The position numbers and the translations under genes are program-made. The notes beneath the pieces were generated by a model. That model was not told the DNA's origin. It made no database searches and saw nothing but the letters and a program-made list of their open reading frames with translations. From Arcuatula senhousia (taxonomy: Eukaryota > Mollusca > Bivalvia > Mytilida > Mytilidae), in contig OZ020307.1 in assembly GCA_963971305.1 (NCBI GenBank), positions 52,635,702 through 52,699,701 on the forward strand: DNA of 64,000 nucleotides, read 5' to 3'. The number at the start of each line of letters is the position of its first letter. The stretch's first letter is position 1. This document shows, one piece after another, positions 1-11,430 of the stretch.

Positions 1-432
1 GAAAAGTCTTTTATCAAAATTACCAGAAGCATGATTTCCAAAGCATTTGTCATTATTGACTTCTTGATTGATTGATTGATTGTTGGTTGCTTAGTGTCCC
101 GTCGTTATTGACTTCTTCATCGAACATTTAGAATAAAAAAAATACTTCTTCATCTAACATTAGAATAAAAAAATATTTAGCTCTCTCGTAAGAAAACTAA
201 ACAAAGAAAAAAAGTATTGTAAAATGAGCATGAAATGAACATATTTATAAATCATCAATGGCTTGTAAAGGCACACAAATTTTGATATGTTTTTGTTTGT
301 ATGTTTGTTGGTTTGTCGTTCATAATTGCAAAATGAAACCAAAAAATGTTCTTTAAAAATCTGAAATGATAACAGGCATCAGAAAAAATAATTGACGAAA
401 TATATCTTTACTTCTGTTTTAGCATTTGCACG
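1..432. repeat. AT-rich flank with short duplications
   Basis: No gene seen. A (TTGA)n run lies near 64-82. The phrase GACTTCTTCATC...AACATT(T)AGAATAAAAAAA occurs twice in tandem (about 109-175). The stretch 230-400 is a diverged copy of a segment seen again at about 905-1060 and 2375-2660. Confidence 0.45.
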
Positions 433-436
433 TTTA

Positions 437-721
437 GGCACCGACCATTTGATTTTCGGGGGAGGGGGGGGGGGGGGGGCTGGGATTAAAAAAAAAATTC
501 TGGCTCTGATTTTTTGCCAAAAAATAGGATTGACAGCTTATACGGTGATAAAAATAATCTGGCCCTCATTTTGTGCATTAGGAAAAAGGAGATTTTCTTA
601 ACAAAATTTTCTAGCATTGAGTTTATGGGAAAAATATAATCTGGCCTGCGCAGCGGTCGAAAAAAAATTCCCGCCTCGGGTGAAAATCCCAGGCCCCCCA
701 GAAAATCAAATGGTCGGTGCC
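437..721. mobile_element. MITE, GGCACCGACC termini, TTA target duplication
   Basis: The 285-bp element begins GGCACCGACCATTTGATTTTC and ends in its exact reverse complement (21 bp, written here minus its last base on each side of the loop). It is flanked by TTA at 434-436 and 722-724. It contains a G-run of more than 15 bases near 465-480 and AAAAAAATTC blocks. Copies at 33527 and 54515 share the architecture. A 3-bp TTA/TWA target duplication is typical of the PIF/Harbinger superfamily; the assignment is inference. No coding capacity. Confidence 0.75.
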
Positions 722-904
722 TTATGTTAAAAAATTACACTTTAAAAGTTAATAAATGTTAATATTCACTTTGTTGATAACGTTCGGTTAATTGCATTTG
801 TAAGAAACGGAATCAGTAAAAAAATAAAACAAAGGAAGCGTCAAATTATGCATCATTGGCAGTAAAGCTTATCAATGATGCAAAGTCTGCTACATGAAAT
901 TCCC

Positions 905-1060
905 TTATAAGTATAAATAGCAAGGCTTTCTGTCATAATTGACTGTTAGACTAAAACATATATGGAAGTCTCAAGAGATTACAAGCCAAAGTTTAGATAC
1001 TCATAAAATGTACATGACATTTATTTAACGTTTATCTATTTTTTATAAATTACTAAGGCA
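905..1060 (+). repeat. Local duplicated segment, copy 2
   Basis: Shares CTTTCTGTCAT(A/T)ATTGACTGT, AGATACTCATAAAATGT and CATTTAT..TTTATAAA phrases in the same order with 2385-2520. It looks like an old local segmental duplication rather than a transposon, as no ends were found. Confidence 0.5.
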
Positions 1061-1167
1061 TGGGTGAGGCTTAGCAATCGGTCGAAAAAGTTTTCGTACT
1101 GAAAATTTACAAAAAATGTAAAAAAAACGTATTTTACACTGACTATGATAATGGTGTTCGATTAATT

Positions 1168-1690
1168 ATGTCTCCCAAACGAAAGTTTGGAGACATATTG
1201 TTTTTACTCTGTTTCTTATTATTATTCTTTTTCTTCTTTCTCCTCATGAACGTGTCCATGTTAGATCTCAGAAATGGCTCAAAGGATTTTAACGAAACAT
1301 TGTACGATGGTAGATGGGCTAGTGAAGTTGTTCCTAAGCTTTTCGAAATTTTCAAAATGGCTGCCGTTTCCGTGTAATTAGCGAAAGGTCATAATATAGG
1401 ACATTGCAATATCTCGGTAACCTAGGTGCGTAGGCGATTGAAATTTTGTAGATGAATAGAGCAAAAGGAGCTCTTTAATAATAGGGAAAAAAATTTCGAA
1501 GCGATATTTACGGTTTTCGAGTTATTCACGAAATTGTGATTTTTCGGTCCCAAAAATGGGAAATTCTTCAAAATGCTTTGATTTCAACTAAAATTGATAT
1601 CTAGGGGTTTTAAAAGATGGCGAATAAGAATATGAGGTCAAAAATGCGTTCGTTTGGGAGACATTTTTGTGTTGGGCATCCCCAACACAG
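1168..1690. mobile_element. GTCTCCCAAACG repeat element
   Basis: The left end reads TGTCTCCCAAACGAAAGTTT followed by GGAGACA, a short hairpin. The right end has the inverted TTCGTTTGGGAGACA near 1649-1663 and then a second perfect hairpin, GTGTTGGG-CATC-CCCAACAC (about 1671-1688). I recognise this type as an abundant bivalve interspersed repeat; its class is not clear. The terminal hairpin resembles Helitron-like ends, but no CTRR terminus was found. Confidence 0.6.
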
Positions 1691-2374
1691 TCAGCACTTG
1701 TTATATTTGTATGAAGTGACATCAATTTGAGATGCATGGTTATTATACCATATCTGTAACTTCAGTAAGTTTAGTCATGCTGTGTAATGTAATGACAACA
1801 GTCATGTTACTTAAGATTAATTCTTGCTTAAATACAGAGCAAACGTATCCTTTGGTCAATAACTTTCTAGTTCAATTGTATGGGTTAATTATCTTTTTTT
1901 TCAGTTCAGGCTGCAGACTGATAACAAATACAGAACAACACGATGAAATATAAAAAACCACGGTTACTTTGGATATGTAGTGTAAGTAATGTACGTCGTT
2001 CTTTTTTCAATGAGAATTCTCCCATAACCATCGGTGAAATAAAAGAAGCCCGCTGCAAATTGATTTTAACTTTTAACTGTTTATTTTTTTTTAATTCATA
2101 AAGCATTTTAATTATATTTTGTAGCTGAACAATGCATTTGCTATTTGATTACTTTGGTTAACTTATTGAAATCACTATCTGTCTCTAAAATTGTGATTGC
2201 TTACCATCAAATTCATACATGTATTTTAGGTTCTGAATACACAAATTTTATTTTTTGAAAATACAAAGTTATTCAAAAATTAAGAACAAAACATATAGAG
2301 TGCTGAATGCATCTACATACGAAATGTAAAGTACGCCGATGCTGCCAAACCTATTGTAAAGATATCCTTTAGCA
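1691..2374. other. AT-rich non-coding stretch
   Basis: No gene, splice-flanked open frame or recognised repeat seen. Confidence 0.4.
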
Positions 2375-2660
2375 TAGACTGCTGAGCTTTCTGTCATTAT
2401 TGACTGTAAAGTCTAACAATAGACTTAAGGATATAAGAGAGTCCCAAGAGGGTACAAGACAAAGATTAGATACTCATAAAATGTGCACGACATGAACATT
2501 TATATAATATTTATAAATCTCCCTTGTCAGGATAACAATCCGATAATAAAGATTTGATGTCAATAAAGTTTTTAGAATGAAGCATAAAAATTCATGAAAT
2601 GCACTTTAAAAATCCGATATTTTAACAACGGGAATCATTTTCGAAAAAAATATTGTGCTT
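2375..2660 (+). repeat. Local duplicated segment, copy 3
   Basis: Collinear with 905-1060 and, further right, with 230-400 (CTTTAAAAATC(C/T)GA...ATC(A)...GAAAAAA). Three diverged copies within 2.7 kb. Confidence 0.5.
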
Positions 2661-3040
2661 GGTACATTGTAATTGCTCAATAAGCAGAGTATTTGCTCAG
2701 ATTTCTTAAATTCGTTTTAAAGCATTAGCATTATTTTGTTCATTTTTGGCCAAGTACAATAAGATAAGCATTAACAAGAAGTCACATTTTAGGCTGCTGG
2801 CTGTTGATTGCCATTAGATTTATGAAGGCTGTATCATGCAGACTAATTCAACAGTCCAAGAAACTATCTTATATCAGCTCCTCGTTTTGAAATTGGATGT
2901 TTTTAAGAATATATTTTAAAGGGTCTAAACTTAAGTCAAAGGGTGTCACTGGCATAAAGTATCTTACAAGAATGAGACCAGCAAATCATTTTAATAAGAA
3001 GGAATGTGTCGTTAATATCGGATAAACGATATGTAATCTT
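2661..3040. other. Non-coding stretch
   Basis: Nothing recognised. Confidence 0.4.
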
Positions 3041-3044
3041 TTAT

Positions 3045-3440
3045 ATTTTTTTCAGTTTTTAGGCAAGCGGAGCAAAGCCTTTTGTAGTCTTTAGAGTAGT
3101 TATGATTTTCCCGTTTTTAGCCGAGGTAGCGATTAGCCACGGCTATAGCTACGATAACCTTTCTGTAGGCTAGCAAAATTTTTATTTATTCCTCAGCATT
3201 TTACAAAACGAACCATTTAGTTAGAAGCGATTGAATACACATTATGTATTCATCTGTTATTTGATAAGTTCGTATAGATATTTCTGTTATTTGATTGGTT
3301 AATACAAGGATTCTTACTGGTTCATTCATAAAATTCAATACACAATACACATCGATGGGACGAGTGCGTTTTAATAGAAGGGGTGTTTCAATCGCTACCG
3401 CTTGTATACGATACTGTCATGCATGAGCGATTGTGTTCAT
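3045..3440. repeat. Probable degenerate interspersed repeat
   Basis: Contains GGCAAGCGGAGCAAAGCC at the left, GTAGCGATTAGCCACGGC inside, and AATCGCTACCGCTTG at the right. It is more GC-rich than its surroundings and I associate the phrases with a bivalve repeat. Ends and target duplication not determined. Confidence 0.3.
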
Positions 3441-4424
3441 TAACTTTAAAAACATCTGCATAACCATCATTTCCTCGCTCACAAAAAAAAATACTTCGCA
3501 AAAATGTTACACAGCATACTTTAAAAGAGAATAAATCTAATACATGTGTAATATAGTACTTATATATTTTGCTTGCCTTTTAACGCTTTAATGCTTTGAT
3601 TTATAATTATGACAAACAAGCAGCTAGACTGCATGAAATCATCTTCCGACCAAACTAATATGTAATATAAAGACATGTCTTACAAAACAATATTTTAAGA
3701 ATATTTTAAGAAAAATACAAAAAAATTTCTATGTTTATTTCACCCACGAATTTATCCTTTAAACGAAACTTTTAAATTGTTATCTACATGTAACTCTAAA
3801 AGTATTACCTTATTTTCTTCTCTACAAATAATCATTACAAGTTATCACTAACACGTGTTTCGTTTTTAAATTACATTCCAAAAGCTTCATACATAGCTAG
3901 GCACATGTCATCCATATGTATAAACATGTAAGTTTATATATTTTAAATTACGTCCACGCGTTTTTGGAATCATGACTATATGTCGTGAATAAAGTAAACC
4001 CGTAGTTTTGAACCTACTTTTGAACTTGTTGGTTAAAATGGAAACCCGTATTTTAAGCATGAATCAGCTGTTTCAGCCAAATATGATATGTTTTGTAATT
4101 AAAAGGTTTAGACTGTGCATGGAGCAATATTGTTTGCTACTAGCCGTTTCTTGGTTTCTAAAAAAGAAAAAGAAAGAAAGACAACACATAACTTACATTG
4201 TGCAACAAATCATATAAAATAATTTTGTTACTAGTATGGGCATATGTATAATTATACTAACTACCCATGTCGTATGGCAAAAGTACACAAAATTCAACAA
4301 ATGTACACAAAATTCAACAATTGTACTGTTTCCTACTATCTCTTTTTTTATCTTCCATTTTTAGATACAACTGTTTCCATTCTTGAGCTTTCTTTAAAAA
4401 TGATTTAATGAAGTTTTTACTTAC
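3441..4424. other. Non-coding, probably intronic
   Basis: AT-rich with no clear repeat. A small tandem duplication GTACACAAAATTCAACAA occurs near 4283-4320. The stretch lies downstream of the minus-strand exon at 4425-4512. Confidence 0.35.
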
Positions 4425-4512
4425 ATCGGAATGTGCTCTAAGACGTTTGTTTTGTTGCCGCCAAGACAGTGCTGTAAAACTCTCAAAGAAATTCCCATCA
4501 GCTTCACAAACT
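4425..4512 (-). CDS. Internal exon of an unrecognised protein-coding gene
   Basis: Read on the minus strand, an 88-nt segment is preceded by a pyrimidine-rich acceptor (TTTTTATTCCAG) and followed by a perfect consensus donor GTAAGT. It encodes 29 residues after one leading base, beginning VCEADGNFFESF and containing ALSWRQQNKRL, then RAHSD; composition is charged and protein-like. Its start phase (one base completing a codon) exactly matches the end phase (two spare bases) of the minus-strand exon at 17446-17621. Joining them restores a lysine codon, so both may belong to one gene with an intron of about 12.9 kb. I do not recognise the protein. The open frame continues past the donor to a stop, so read-through coding cannot be excluded. 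No later exon was found to the left. Confidence 0.5.
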
Positions 4513-5490
4513 CTGGAATAAAAAGAATTTCCAAACTTAGCCATGTTTTTCTTAATTATTGCATTCCTTTATTATTGTATTCTAATTATCTCCATGTCTA
4601 GTATTGTTTCACAGTCTTTGTAAAGAACTATCAGTCTCCAAGAGATACATGATGTACAGGTAAAAGTCACTGTGTTTTGATATTAGACTTCCGTTTTCAA
4701 TATCCGATTAAGTCATCTCTCCAAATATAGACAGTATTGGCTTAGGAATTATCTTTTATTATATATACTATCCAAACCATATTTTCTAATATACGTTTGA
4801 GAGAAATAATAAATAGTTAACGATAAAGTTATTAATATTCATAAATATTGTGTTGGTTAGATCAATGCATCCCGCATAGTGTAGTACATTGATGTCGTTT
4901 GTTTTCATTGATTCGGCTAATTGTAACTTTGGATGTAATGAACTTGGTTTTCCTGGGTTTTATGGGCTATAAAAGTCCAACAATTTAAACCTAGCCTATA
5001 AGAAAACTAACATATAAACGCTATAGATCGATTACAAGTTATTTGCTATAGATTTCTTTCATGAAAGAATATCAAATTGAGGGTAGATCTTGATGTGTAT
5101 GCAATTATTTGACCAAAGAACTAATAAAATTGCAAAAAAAACTTTATCAATTTATAAATTATTTACTTAAAATCGATGGAAACTTATTGAAAAACATAGT
5201 AAATAGAACGCTGTCAACCGACAAAAAAATGTCCATTAAACATATTTTATTTAAACTTTCTCTTCATTGATTGAAATTATTGACAGTTTTCATCGACTGG
5301 TCTATTGTTTACTGATGATTTTATTGTGTCGCAGCTGCTGATCAGAACATCCGGCACAACAAAAAATGTAAACATCAAACAGCGCCACCTGTTGCTAACA
5401 CATAATATGCATTTTATCGCCTTTTAATTGTTTTATATGATGATTATTCTATTTGAGAAAGAAGTCCTAAATAATTTAAGTTTACAACAA
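4513..5490. other. Non-coding stretch, probable intron
   Basis: AT-rich with nothing recognised. Confidence 0.35.
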
Positions 5491-5494
5491 GACT

Positions 5495-5935
5495 CTCTCT
5501 AGTGGAATTGAACTTTGATCGATTTGATTTTTATTGTGTGTTTAGTTTTTTGCCTTGTCTAGGAATATTGATAGGGGGAAGGTTGGGCCCAAAAAACTAG
5601 TTTAACCCCCCCCCCACATTTTATATGCGCCTGTCTTAAGCCAAGAATCCTTGACAAAGCTTTCGTTTGTACCTGTCTTTTTTATGTTTTATGTTCCTTG
5701 TTTGAGAAGGTTGAGAAGGGGGGTCTATCTATGACTATTTCAGGGCTGGATTTGAACTATATGCATTTTATTGAGACCATTGGCCAATTGCATAACAGCG
5801 AGCAGCGTCTATTGGCATCGTTGAAGGCTGCTGGCGTTGTCCATTGTGGTTTTTCTGAATTGCCGCTTAATTGTGGGCTGTGTTGCGTACACTTATTCCA
5901 CATCTCATTATTATATCTATTCTAGCAATGCAATA
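5495..5935 (+). repeat. Dispersed repeat family Y, longest copy
   Basis: Starts near TCTCTCTAGTGGAATTGAAC, passes GATAGGGGGAAGGTTGG, ACATTTTATATGCGCCTGTC and GGACTGGATTTGAA-like phrases, and ends with GTACACTTATTCCACATCTC. Collinear relatives lie at 12310-12520, 34050-34460 and 51015-51260. I recognise the phrases as a common mussel repeat. The 75-codon open frame inside it is not a gene. Confidence 0.6.
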
Positions 5936-6952
5936 GAAACATCTAATAAGTATCAAAGGGCATTTTAAGGTTATAAGTCTGAACATCATTTAACACAAGG
6001 AAGGGATTAATTTAGCTTTCTTATTTCCAGCACAAGGTAAATAAAAAACGAAACACAAACCATAAAAACAAACCATACTGCAAGCAGCCTCATCAAATCA
6101 GAATAAATTGGCTGCTGTTTTTATAGATAAAATTATAAAACTTGACTCAATATAAAGATAAGCGAAAAAATGACAATTAAGGTAAATGCTTACTGCAAAT
6201 ATAGTCAAACATTATTTGCCAGAGTAGCTTCTTATAATGAAAACCTAGCAACACGTTAAACATGTACGTTAAAGCACGATTTTTAAAACTTGTGCTTAAA
6301 TGAACATGAAAAGATGTCGAGAAATATAAGGGTGAGATGGGAAACAGGAATAGTAAATTTTTAAAGCTTTTAAAAAAAGGAAATTTTTGTCAACATGTTT
6401 GTGGAGCACATGAAGTTTTTCACTCTCCATCAATGTTATGGCTTTAAAGGTTTTATGTCTTTTTTGTATTGATTATGTATACTTTTAATATATAAAAAAA
6501 ATTCACAACAACGATTAAAATTATCGATATTTTATTTGTTTAATGATCCTATTGTGTATTGCTAGACTAATTCAACCTCCTGTTTCATGTCAGAAAGGGC
6601 ATTAAAACGCAATCAACCGACCAATATAATAACAATATTCCATATAAAGTGTGATGCAATCGATTATAGCGTCGCTATTAAAAATTCATAATATACATAT
6701 ACTATAATTGTTCGTTTTAATCTCATAAATTGGCTGGCTGTTTGAAAACGGAATTCGAAGATCCGTCGTTACGATAAAATTACGATAAAATTTAAAAGTT
6801 TAACGGCAAAACAACTGCTATTCGTAGTAATCATTTACACCGAACCTCACAAAATGGCAGTTCTAATCAACAACACAAAATATACAAATAAATCTCAAAG
6901 TGGTACTTATTCAAAAAAAAAGAAGAAAGCGTAGGACAAAATATTGTGTAAT
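5936..6952. other. Non-coding stretch
   Basis: No gene or repeat structure recognised. Confidence 0.35.
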
Positions 6953-7946
6953 ATGGATGGTGAAGCCACATTTAAAAGGTAAAAACTAAATAAGAAATAT
7001 AAAGAAATAAAACCTTTAAAGACATAGAACCTATCATTTTGACAATTTTTAAAAACATAATGAAATTCACACTACTTGAAGAATACATTGTAAAACCTTT
7101 GAAGAAACTGTTAAATTTTCAAAAAAACCTAACAGAAAGTATTCTTTTCGACGGAAAACTGAATAAAAAAACGCAGTGTCAAAAAAGAGGACAAACTAAT
7201 TATAGAATGTAAACACTTGCGGGTACCGGTAAACTAAGAAACGAAAAGTAACCAAACGAAAAGATTAGAACAAAAACGATATCGGTAAAGAAGGAAACGT
7301 AAACAGTAAAATAAGCAACCGAAATCTGTAAAGAAAGGAAACGAAATGCGAGCAAAACTGGTTAAAAAAGAAAACTGAATCGATTTTAGCCAACACCAGT
7401 CGTTTTTCTTAATTTACCGATTTCGTTTTCTCTTCGCCTCGTTTGGTTACATTTCGTTTCTCAGTTTAACAGTACCCAGTTTACCAAATGTAAATATTTA
7501 TGCTGGACAATACTTAATCAACGCAAATAATTAAAATAAGATTATTGTATAGAAAACTGCAAAACATTGAGTTTTTATGTTGGTAATGGTAAGTTTTAGA
7601 TAGTATATTTTTAATATGTGTACTTTTTATTCAATGTATAAAAATGCGAAATTGATAGGTTCTATGTCTTTAAAACAAATAAAATGAATGTAAAAAGACA
7701 GACCTTTTCTTAATATTTATAAATTAGTCATCAAGTTCAGGATTAAAATACCACGTGATGTTCTTCGAGTCAATTTTATGTCATTCTGTCCTCGTCAGTC
7801 GATGTGTGAACATCTTTTTACTCTTTAGCCCCTGAAGAAGGACTTTATGTCCGAAAAGGGCATTCTTGTTTCATTTGTTTTAAAGGTTTTATTTCTTTAT
7901 ATTTCTTATTTAGTTTTTACCTTTTAAATGTGGCTTCACCATCCAT
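6953..7946. mobile_element. Long imperfect foldback element
   Basis: The outer arms (about 6953-7016 and 7881-7946) are almost perfect reverse complements over more than 60 bp, from ATGGATGGTGAAGCCACATT inward. Further inverted pairs follow in nested order: about 7012-7040 with 7648-7676 (AAAGACATAGAACCTATCA), and about 7208-7260 with 7425-7490 (GTTTGGTTAC, TTTCGTTTCT). The whole of roughly 1 kb can fold back on itself. The 14-bp direct repeat ATTGTGTAATATGG lies at 6943-6956 and again at 8004-8017, possibly a target duplication with a slightly longer element. No coding capacity. Confidence 0.65.
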
Positions 7947-8244
7947 TTATTTATCTATTTTATTTATACACAAGCCAAAGTGCAACATACTTTATTTATT
8001 TTTATTGTGTAATATGGTTTACTTATATAGTTTGTTTAGGTACATATGCAGAACTTAAAGCTGAAAACGTCAATTTTCGGCTAGGGACTACTTCATTTAC
8101 CAGCATTTCAGAAAAGAAAAAAGAAAAATATCAAATCAATTTGAAGATATAAAACAAGAAGTATATTTATATATTAAGACATCCAATAAAAAAAAATACT
8201 GATTAAGAGTCGGACGCACCTTCCTTCCAATAAAAAATCATCAG

Positions 8245-8307
8245 AGACGCTCTCGACAAAAGAGCACTGGCGAAGTTAGATTTATTCCTTAATACAATTG
8301 AAGAAAC
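8245..8307 (+). CDS. Possible small internal exon
   Basis: A 63-nt segment follows a CCTTCCTTCC...ATCATCAG acceptor and ends at the consensus donor GTAAGTAT. In the only sensible frame it reads DALDKRALAKLDLFLNTIEE, an amphipathic helix-like peptide. It enters and leaves in the same phase. It lies 600 bp upstream of the cysteine-rich ORF on the same strand, but its phase does not join that ORF at the only internal acceptor I can see there. Not recognised and may be chance. Confidence 0.22.
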
Positions 8308-8913
8308 GTAAGTATTTCAAATGATTTAAAGATAAAAAGAATCATGATTTCAAGTCATTTGTGTCAAAACATATTAAGTAGAAAACTTAATGAGAAGTTT
8401 AGAGAAGTTCAAGCATTCAAATCCGGTTTGTTTTAACGTATAGATTAAAGAATATGCTATTAATTTGGCATATATGATATTGTAAAGTAGGCCAAAATTT
8501 AGATCAAAGGTCTACTTTTTTTACAAACGTTACTTCAAAAGTCAAATATTTGAGTGTTTTTCTTAAAGTTGTTTTTGATATGTGAATAAAATGATGTAAA
8601 AAGTCAACTAGTCCTTGAGTAGGGTCAACAGCACTTAAGCGATTATTTGACCTTGTATCCGAAATCACTATAGTGTGGAAATCCAATTATAACTACAAAT
8701 GGCATATTCTCAAAATAACTTTCATATATAGATATAAAAGTGAAGGTATCAAAACATAACGTTACATTTGACTTTTTGTGAATCGTCCGAGTATAGCACC
8801 TGTTCGCACTAGTTAAAAATACAAGCAACTTCATTCAGTGTCTTTTTGTTAAGGAAGTGACTGGTTTTAGGCTGTATTAAAAAAGAAAAAAGATTTCCAT
8901 CAAAAACTATATT

Positions 8914-9165
8914 ATGTATGCATTCAGGATTTTATTTTTTCTTGCTGTAATTGTTGGATGTTCTCTTTGTATCACAGGAGACTATGAAACTGCAATGGCG
9001 GACTTGACGGCTGGTGGCGACCGGGTGTGCTCGTATTGTTCTTATTGCTTCTTCCGGTCTCTGTGTCAGATCTCATGTGGAAGGCCTACTCGATTGTGCA
9101 ATTTTTGTCAGTTCGCTCGTTATTGTGATGACACGTGCCCAGATTGCCCTTGGTGGATCTTATAA
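8914..9165 (+). CDS. Small secreted cysteine-rich peptide precursor
   Basis: An 83-codon single-exon frame from ATG to TAA. Residues 1-20 form a hydrophobic signal peptide (MYAFRILFFLAVIVGCSLC), followed by a short acidic stretch to about residue 37. The mature part has ten cysteines spaced C-x2-C-x2-C-x5-C-x3-C-x6-C-x2-C-x5-C-x3-C-x2-C and ends in WWIL. The block C-x2-C-x5-C-x3-C occurs twice, suggesting an internal duplication. The segment is clearly more GC-rich than its AT-rich flanks. An ATTAAA polyadenylation-like signal lies near 9215-9220. The spacing does not match the mussel defensin, mytilin, myticin or mytimycin arrays as I know them. A host-defence or structural role is possible but unproven. 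There is weak resemblance to CxxC-rich luminal calcium-binding proteins. Confidence 0.6.
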   Translation: MYAFRILFFLAVIVGCSLCITGDYETAMADLTAGGDRVCSYCSYCFFRSLCQISCGRPTRLCNFCQFARYCDDTCPDCPWWIL

Positions 9166-10110
9166 AAATATGATAACACTCAGCTCCTATAATCTGGATT
9201 TAAACGAACAGATACATTAAAGGTATAACATACGTTTGTGAAAACTATGATATGAGATTTTTCATTTCTATATGTATGCTTTACACAGCGAAAATGAAAA
9301 AAAAGTCATTCAAGAATAGTGTTGATAGAACATGTGCATTTGAAAATATAAACATGAATTTGATAGATATCATAAAGGACATTGTTGGAAGATGTTGCAG
9401 TACACTAGAATTTGTTTTATTGTGTAATATTTAGTAGCGTTCTATTCGTTTTGTAGTTCCTTTTTTTTGGACAATTCTGTATTATGATGTTTATTAAGTA
9501 AAAGCATATCCTACAAACAAGATTACAAAGATTAATTATTTTCCTTAAACGTTGAGGGCGACAGGACCTCCAACAGTTACTCGTTTTTATGACTAGTTAC
9601 AGACATGACAGATGCATTTCGTTCAAAAACAATCCAAGATGAAGAGCTGCAGTGCTAAGCGTTGGCAGGATGGCGGGAATTTTTTTCACTTATGCTGGGT
9701 TTATTCTGGACAATCTTGTTGCAAATCGTTTATGTTTAACACGGACTTGAATTAAAGTCATCTTTAATATCTGTATGTAACTTTATAAATCGCCTCCTAT
9801 TTTGTCAAACAAATCGATGGACTATTTTTGTTTAAAGTCGACATTAATGACCAAAATAATTCACCTTTGTATAAAATTTCATAATTTAAGCAAACTTCAA
9901 AATACAATGAATTTGCTTTTCGTCTTTTAAATAATTATAATACAGGCTTTAATCAAACGTTGAATAGCCAAAACATTCAGGAATCAAAGATGAGTTCCAC
10001 TAGTATCACTTTTAAAGCAATTGTTTGGTAAAAAGGGTTTAAATTGCCCTAGATTACTCTTTTCCATTGTTTCTATAAACCGACCTAGCATTATAACACA
10101 ACACCTAATT
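9166..10110. other. 3' flank of the cysteine-rich ORF, then non-coding
   Basis: No second gene seen. Open frames here lack splice or coding signals. Confidence 0.35.
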
Positions 10111-10114
10111 CAAA

Positions 10115-10442
10115 GCACATAGTTTAAACACATTTATTTATCCTGGATTGGAAAACCAGCTTTATGCTTACGCTATTCCCTCTCCAGTTCCTCTCTTACT
10201 CTTATCGAGCTAAACAAATGGGTCTTTAACCTTCATGTGGTATTGCTCTTTACATACAAGGAACAACGTTTTTTTGTCCCTTCCAAAGGACTGCAGGCAT
10301 CGTTCCATAATTGAGACCATTCTCGCAAATGGTGCCAAGAGAGAATTGGAAAATTGATTAATGATTTTTTCAGCTCTGACGAGGATTGAACTACAACCCT
10401 TGATTTAAGTGGCCCGACACGTTAACCAATATACCACTGGCT
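10115..10442 (-). mobile_element. tRNA-derived SINE, minus orientation
   Basis: Read from 10442 downward the head is tRNA-like, with an A-box-like TGGTATATTGGTTAACGTG and a B-box-like TAGTTCAATCCTCG about 40 bases on. A shared body follows (CAATTTTCC..TCTC, then ACCATTTGCGAGAA..). The 3' region ends with CAGGATAAATAAATG. Related copies lie at 41500, 50110 and 54055. The internal promoter boxes look usable only in this copy. Confidence 0.65.
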
Positions 10443-11345
10443 TTCTTAAATTGAAAGTACATGTTACTATGCCAGAGAAAACACTAATCATATAGAGAAA
10501 GTATTATTTGCAATTTAAAATTCTCCAACATTAATCTTATGACTTTTACATCTCTTCAGTGTCCAACGCAAATATTAATCTAATTTTATAATCAATTAAA
10601 GAATTTAAAATGGAAATCTAATAAATATGATGTAACTTTACCACAAAAACTGCAAATCGAGTTGATTGATAAAATTAACTTAATTTTCATTTCTTCTACC
10701 TACGTTTCTCGTCTTTTGGCATTGTACCTTCGGAAATTCATTTGTGTAAATCAGATTATACAATGAGAATCTAGGACAGCTAATTACATTTGTTTCCCGA
10801 GGCTAACGTCTCGTTGCTATTTGGAAACTTTCAATGCATTTTAATCGTCTGCTTCATCAGTGGAGGACTGGCCGTTGGGTACAATGTTTATAAATTACCG
10901 ATTTAAATGGACTTATTGCTTGACTTGACCTATTGCAAATTGAAAATCAAGAAACCATATATATGCCATCTTTGCAGGCAACAGATATACGATTTGTTTA
11001 TGTGAAATCAACTGAGACCCTACCGATTTAAAATAACATGCACATAAGAAAATATCTATAAGGCGTCATTGCTCTCACACGCAGGTACATGTATGATCTT
11101 TAAATTAATATAAGAATACCAAAAAGAGTCGTTCGAATATTGATCTAAAACAATAGCATAACAGATAAAAGAATTCATAACCGTAAACACAAACAAAATA
11201 CACGATAACATTAATCCGCAGGGGCAATATTAACACACGCAATGACCAAAGCTTGCTTCAAAGTAGTCACTATTCGATTTCAAAACAATTCACATATAAT
11301 TATTTGCGCAAAGTCAACGATAAGCTTATATGGAAACATAAATAT
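10443..11345. other. Non-coding stretch
   Basis: At 10790-10915 the plus strand has an open frame with a hydrophobic run (CILIVCFISGGLAVGYN) but no good donor; see rejected items. Otherwise nothing recognised. Confidence 0.3.
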
Positions 11346-11349
11346 TTCC

Positions 11350-11430
11350 TAAATAGAAAATAATGAGATATGGAATAAGTGTACCCGACATAGCTCACAT
11401 AACCAGCGGTAACTTAAAAAACATGATGCC
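11350..11430 (+). repeat. Dispersed repeat family W
   Basis: AATAATGAGATATGGAATAA, GTGTACCCGACATAGCTCA; close relatives at 26086-26130 and 31345-31425 with the phrase GTGTACGCGACACAGCTCAT. Short and promoterless. Confidence 0.5.

Noticed and set aside
1168..1690. Helitron identity for the GTCTCCC element
   Set aside because: Terminal hairpin present but no CTRR end or A/T-flanked TC start could be fixed.
5698..5925. 75-codon plus frame
   Set aside because: Lies wholly within dispersed repeat family Y.
10790..10915. Plus-strand open frame with hydrophobic run CILIVCFISGGLAVGYN
   Set aside because: Acceptor only moderate, no usable donor (GTTTAT), ends quickly in a stop; no support as an exon.
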